From assembly GCF_009727055.1 (NCBI RefSeq), contig NC_052352.1:23907512-23971511 (forward strand): DNA of 64,000 nucleotides. The letters run 5' to 3'. This stretch comes from Benincasa hispida. Taxonomy: Eukaryota; Streptophyta; Magnoliopsida; Cucurbitales; Cucurbitaceae. Position numbers and translations under genes: made by a program. Each line of letters begins with the position of its first letter. Within the stretch, counting starts at the first letter, position 1. Under the pieces are notes generated by a model. That model had not been told where the DNA came from, did not search any database, and saw only the letters and a program-made list of their open reading frames with translations. Below, piece after piece: positions 60,060 to 64,000 of this stretch.

Positions 60060-60690
60060 CACTACAAGAAATAAAAAATAAGTTAGCTAACAAAAAACGC
60101 TTAAAAAGGCTTCTATAACGTTTTCCTTTTAAGCGTTTTTACATAGATCCTGACAACCCATGTTATTAAAAGTCCAAGACTTTTTATAGCATTTTTGTGT
60201 AGCTATAACCAATGCTATTAAAGATAAGAAGATATAACATATATACATTGATATGAAAACATTTTACGGCGTTAATTATTAAGGCTATCTTTGATGTATA
60301 ATAACTTGTTCTTAATGCTACCATATTATAGTTTTTTTTAGTATTATCTTTATCATATAATAACTTTCATTAGTGCTATCTTTAGCATATACTGACCTTT
60401 TCTTAATGCTATTATATCATATATAACCTTAGTTTTATGCTACAACTCACACATTGAAATGTCGTAATCAATTAACATTACAAATATTTATTTTTAGCTA
60501 AATACACACATTAAATACTTGATAATTCATCAAATTCTATAACTTCCTTTCATAATTAAAATTGCATAATCCATTTATATATTACAAAATAAAGAAATTA
60601 TCCAACAATAAAAGTACACCAAATATAATTTGCAACCATATAAGATGATAAAATATAAATTTCACAAGCATTCAAGATTATACATCATAG
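60060..60690. mobile_element. CACTA-type end without a partner (truncated element)
   Basis: CACTACAAGAAA at 60060-60071 equals the first 12 bases of the complete element at 32446. It is followed by subterminal-like repeats: an almost perfect inverted repeat (60093-60109 with 60125-60140, core AACGCTTAAAA) and scattered ATGCTATTA words up to about 60420. No TTCTTGTAGTG end occurs downstream in the window, so the other end is lost or has decayed. The right limit is a guess. Confidence 0.6.
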
Positions 60691-61965
60691 AATAATTGAA
60701 CTTTCATTTTTTTTCTAATCTTTTTGCTCGTGTAAAGGTTTATCTACTAGATAAAGAGTTTGATGTTGTCGAGTTGGATGAAGTGAAAGATGGATCATGA
60801 GTTGAATTGAATCGAAATTTGTGAGGAAGTTCTCACTTGTGGTGAAATCGACATTGAAATCTTCGATAAGGAAATTGAGCAAGTTGTTGGAGTGAGGTTG
60901 AAGAAGTTATCACAATCTATCAAATCAAGAAACACATCGAGATGTTTAATATTTCTAAGATGAAAATAGAAAACGAAAAACTTCAAAATAAATACCCAAA
61001 CTACTAAACTGCAGGAACAAGGGAAATATGAATCACTTGCATCAACTGAAAAAACAAAAAAGAAAGAAGAAGAAGAAGAAGAAGAAGAAGAAGAAGAAGA
61101 AAGAAAAACAAATGAATAACAGAAAAAAATCATAGCAGATCTTCCCCACCTCCATAATTTAGTTGGAAATAAAGCAAGCAACAATTGAAAAATATGCTCA
61201 GCATCAACAAAGCTTAGGGCAATAACTATGCTAAGAAAGAAACACTAAAATTACGCGTTTGATTGATTCAATATCGATGTACCTAGCCAAATAGCATATT
61301 GAAAGATGCAGAAACATTCCAGCAATTTCCCAAAATAACTCTGATTGAAGAAGTATTATGTACCTGCCAAAATCTCTCATCAATAGTTTGGTACTTGCAA
61401 CCGACGATCTGTCTATTTTATCTCCAAGTAAATGCAACCATAAACCTACAATTTACTTTAAAACTTTATAAGGGAATGAGAGAGAATAACCATTTGATAA
61501 ACACTAATTGAAGGCTTATTTTTTAATGATTGGCCTCAATGAAAACTAGTCACCCATAAGGTGAGGTTATCCACCAAAATTGAGAAACATGGACTACCTA
61601 TTTATGTTAACAAAAGACAAAACCACGCTTTAAACAATTAAATGGTAGTTTGCTTGCTTAAGTATGAAATTAGTTGAAAAAGAAACCGTATCGAAACACT
61701 TAAAAAGCTCAAATTGAAAAATAAATTTATTCACATTAAGTAAAAGTATGTCCTATTCACTGCAACCTGTAGGAACTCCTTAGCCCCTACTCATAAAAAT
61801 AAGAGTTGACTCAAGTTTTTGTTCAAACCATTAACTTATGTTTCTGTCAAAAGATTTATCATATTTAGTTTTATCATAAAATCTTCATAGAGTAGCATCA
61901 ATCAACCACCAACCATTTCTAACAAGTTCATAATAAGCAACATTTTAGCTTTGTTAACTTGTTGA
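60691..61965. other. Non-coding stretch, nothing recognised apart from a microsatellite
   Basis: It holds a GAA microsatellite (61065-61101). The open frame over it on the minus strand is a serine run produced by the repeat. It may be interior of the truncated CACTA element. Confidence 0.5.
61065..61101. repeat. GAA microsatellite
   Basis: About 12 uninterrupted GAA units. Confidence 0.95.
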
Positions 61966-62830
61966 AATACAAGTTATTGTAGTCTTTTACTTAGAATATA
62001 ATAGGCAAATATGCGTTGATTAGGCTAGGAATTCATGTTGAATATTATTCTTATGCTAAAGTGCACTAAAGTTTCTCGCTGACCGCATATCATGAGTAAA
62101 TTGCGCCAAAAGTGTCTATTTTGCAGTTGATCACAGGACTTCGTTGCATGCGCTGAACTCCTACTCGATGAACAAACAATTGGTCACATGCCTCGGGATC
62201 TCTGAGCCCAGCGATCTTCTATCAAGCATCCAGAATGTTGATTATGATTGATATGTCGACATCTGCACTTACCATGTTAGATGATAATGACTAATCAGAG
62301 CGGGAATTCCAAACAGTTTCTAGTGCGTGGCTCTATAAATAGAGCATTGACGCCCGATATACAAACATAGATACACATAGAGAGAGACTTTGAGATTTTA
62401 ACAAGAAAACTTCCATCTTCCAAACTTCATCCAGATTCATCATCGGAGCTTCGTAGCCTTGACATCCATATGTTAGAAGTAAGAAATTGCTGATAACTGC
62501 ATTCCTTTCACTTTTCTACTACTTTTTGTTGTTGTATTACATTCTATTTAAGAGATTATTCGTTTTGTAAATAACTATTCTATCTTCATCGTATTATTAC
62601 CATGGTTATCTTCACCATCTTCTCCATCTCTACCTTCATTTTCTCTTCTAACATGAGTAACTATTTTTCACGGGGTGAGGGGGAGGGTTAATGCGATGAA
62701 CTAAGCTTATTCTGTAAAAATTACCCTGTTTGCTTAATGTATGATTGTTTAAATGCTTGCCTATGATCACTCATTGAGTTAAGTAGTAATAACCAACTGT
62801 CCGAGAGGGTAGGTAGTTGTGGATCTCATT
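61966..62830 (+). repeat. LTR-like DNA with a TATA box
   Basis: A TATAAATA box (62334-62341) precedes a leader-like stretch (GAGCATTGACG, then C/T-rich 62400-62460). At 62800-62815 CTGTCCGAGAGGGTAGGTAGTTG resembles sequences inside Tat/Athila-type gypsy LTRs. No gene follows; the sequence changes to Copia at about 62830. An alternative is an unrelated host promoter. Confidence 0.4.
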
Positions 62831-63480
62831 CTTAGAGGAAGACCACTTAAGAAATCATCAAACTCGCAGTAAACTGGAATTAAATGAGATGTCTAGAGAA
62901 TTTACAGAAAAATCAACAAAATTTGTTGATCAAGTTGGTCCTTCAACAAAAGTTGTTAATGAAATTGACTTGTCATATCCTTCTCACGAAATTGAGAATG
63001 CCTCGATGTAGTGGGAGGATTGTTCAACAGCTTGATCAATACATGGGTTTAATAGAAACTCAGGTCGTCATACCTGATGATGGCTTAGAGGATCCATTGA
63101 CCTTTAAACAGACAATGGAGGATGTAGATAAAGACCAATGGATAAAAGCTATGGACCTTGAAATGGAGTCTAACTTTAGCTTTGTCTGGGAACTTCTAGA
63201 TAAATCAGATGGGGTAAAGTCTATTGATTGCAAGTGGATCTACAAGAGAAAATGAGAACAAACTGGTAAGGTACAAATTTACAAAGCTAAAATCGTGGCA
63301 AAAATTTTTATCCAAAGAAAGGGGGTAGACTACCTGTTGCCATGATTAAATCTATTAGAATACTTTTATCTATTGCTGCTTTTTATGATTATGAAATATG
63401 ACAAATGGATGTTAAGACAACTTTTTTGAATGCTCATCTTGATGAAAGTATTTATATGTTTCAACCAAAAGGGTGCATTG
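62831..63480 (+). pseudogene. Copia reverse transcriptase N-terminal fragment
   Basis: The readable frame (about 63005-63255) holds CSGRIVQQLDQYM, then DPLTFKQTMEDVDKDQWIKAMDLEM and CKWIYKRK, which open the Copia reverse transcriptase. A stop follows at 63253-63255. Later DVKT and LNAHLDESIYM-like parts (about 63405-63460) appear in shifted frames. It is cut at 63480 by another LTR. Confidence 0.85.
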
Positions 63481-64000
63481 TGAAGGAACTCGTTTTTCAA
63501 AGAACCTTTGAGTGGAAATGGATCGTCCAAATCCCATTTCGATTGAAATAAATATTTACAGTCAACAATACAAATTATGCTTAAAACTAAATTACAACAT
63601 GCTTTATAATAAGAAATTGAGTTTAGAGATTATACCTTTGAAGAACTTTTCTTCTAGTAAATCCCTCGAACTTTGAACAGTAGCAACCAAACTCGAACCA
63701 AAGAAAGACACAACCACTTGGTTACCTTGGTATTCTCGAAGTAAGAACCCAAGAGTGGTGGGCTCTGGCTATTTTGGTTAGAGGGTGTTTTTGGTGTTGG
63801 AGGAGGAAGACGATCGAGGAAGATAAGTCTATCGCATAGAAAGAATTCTCAATCATTTAGTCTAAGTATCTATCACATAGACGCTCAAGGAAATCGTGTA
63901 GTAGATCTTTATCGTGTAAATTGGATCTTTGGAATAATAAAATCATATTTCAGTTATCCCAATTTACCACAAAACTGTTTAACTTCCCACTAAGGGTGGT
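63481..64000 (-). repeat. Copia LTR, reversed, leaves the window on the right
   Basis: It begins on the plus strand TGAAGGAACTCG, the reverse complement of an LTR end close to the GCTCCTTCA end of the solo LTR at 39167. It shares that family's ATCG-rich region style (63805-63900). It interrupts the RT fragment. The left 5 bp flank is CATTG (63476-63480); the matching copy would be beyond 64000. Confidence 0.7.

Noticed and set aside
60795..61184. 129-residue serine-rich open frame
   Set aside because: It is created by the GAA microsatellite on the opposite strand.

Overview
This window is nuclear DNA from a flowering plant, AT-rich and packed with transposable elements. Three host genes are convincing: an adenine phosphoribosyltransferase of the APT2/APT5 type (29686-31513, minus, six exons), the nuclear gene for the chloroplast ATP synthase b' subunit (57999-58649, minus, one exon), and a tRNA-Leu(UAG) (58975-59054, plus). 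Plant Copia and chromovirus lineages and a CACTA element agree with a eudicot. The degenerate TATC-rich repeats near 51 kb and the LTR styles remind me of Cucurbitaceae, but that is recollection and not proof.

Layout. 1-4.9 kb: a decayed minus-strand Copia element running off the left edge, with domains from RNase H to gag, a primer binding site and an LTR. 4.9-7.7 kb: non-coding DNA with exon-like scraps, then about five tandem copies of a ~350 bp unit. 7.7-18.1 kb: a minus-strand Ty3/gypsy chromovirus with both LTRs recognisable; the 5' LTR is truncated. 18.1-24 kb: a patchwork of retrotransposon ends: a Copia RNase H tail and LTR start, a 61 bp tandem repeat, a reversed Copia LTR, a probable gypsy LTR relic, and a Copia gag with its LTR. 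24-29.7 kb: mostly featureless. 29.7-31.8 kb: the APT gene.

32.4-35.5 kb is a complete-looking non-autonomous CACTA (En/Spm) transposon with matched ends and a 3 bp target duplication. 36-44.3 kb is a plus-strand Copia relic with both LTRs. It has been hit twice: by a 2018 bp solo LTR with an exact AAACT duplication, and by a ~690 bp insertion flanked by GCTTG(C) inside the integrase zinc motif. 44.3-57.9 kb has no gene I can support, but holds a cluster of ACGT-core sites (50.3-50.6 kb), a TATC-rich degenerate repeat, and homopolymer or purine tracts. 58-59.1 kb is a compact divergent pair, the b' subunit gene and the tRNA. 60-64 kb has a lone CACTA end, LTR-like DNA with a TATA box, a Copia reverse transcriptase fragment, and a further LTR inserted into that fragment which leaves the window.

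The host genes work independently: APT in purine salvage (AMP from adenine and PRPP), b' in the peripheral stalk of the thylakoid ATP synthase, and the tRNA in cytosolic translation. I saw no evidence of a new biological system. The most informative signals are dated nesting events and a few unexplained repeats and regulatory clusters.
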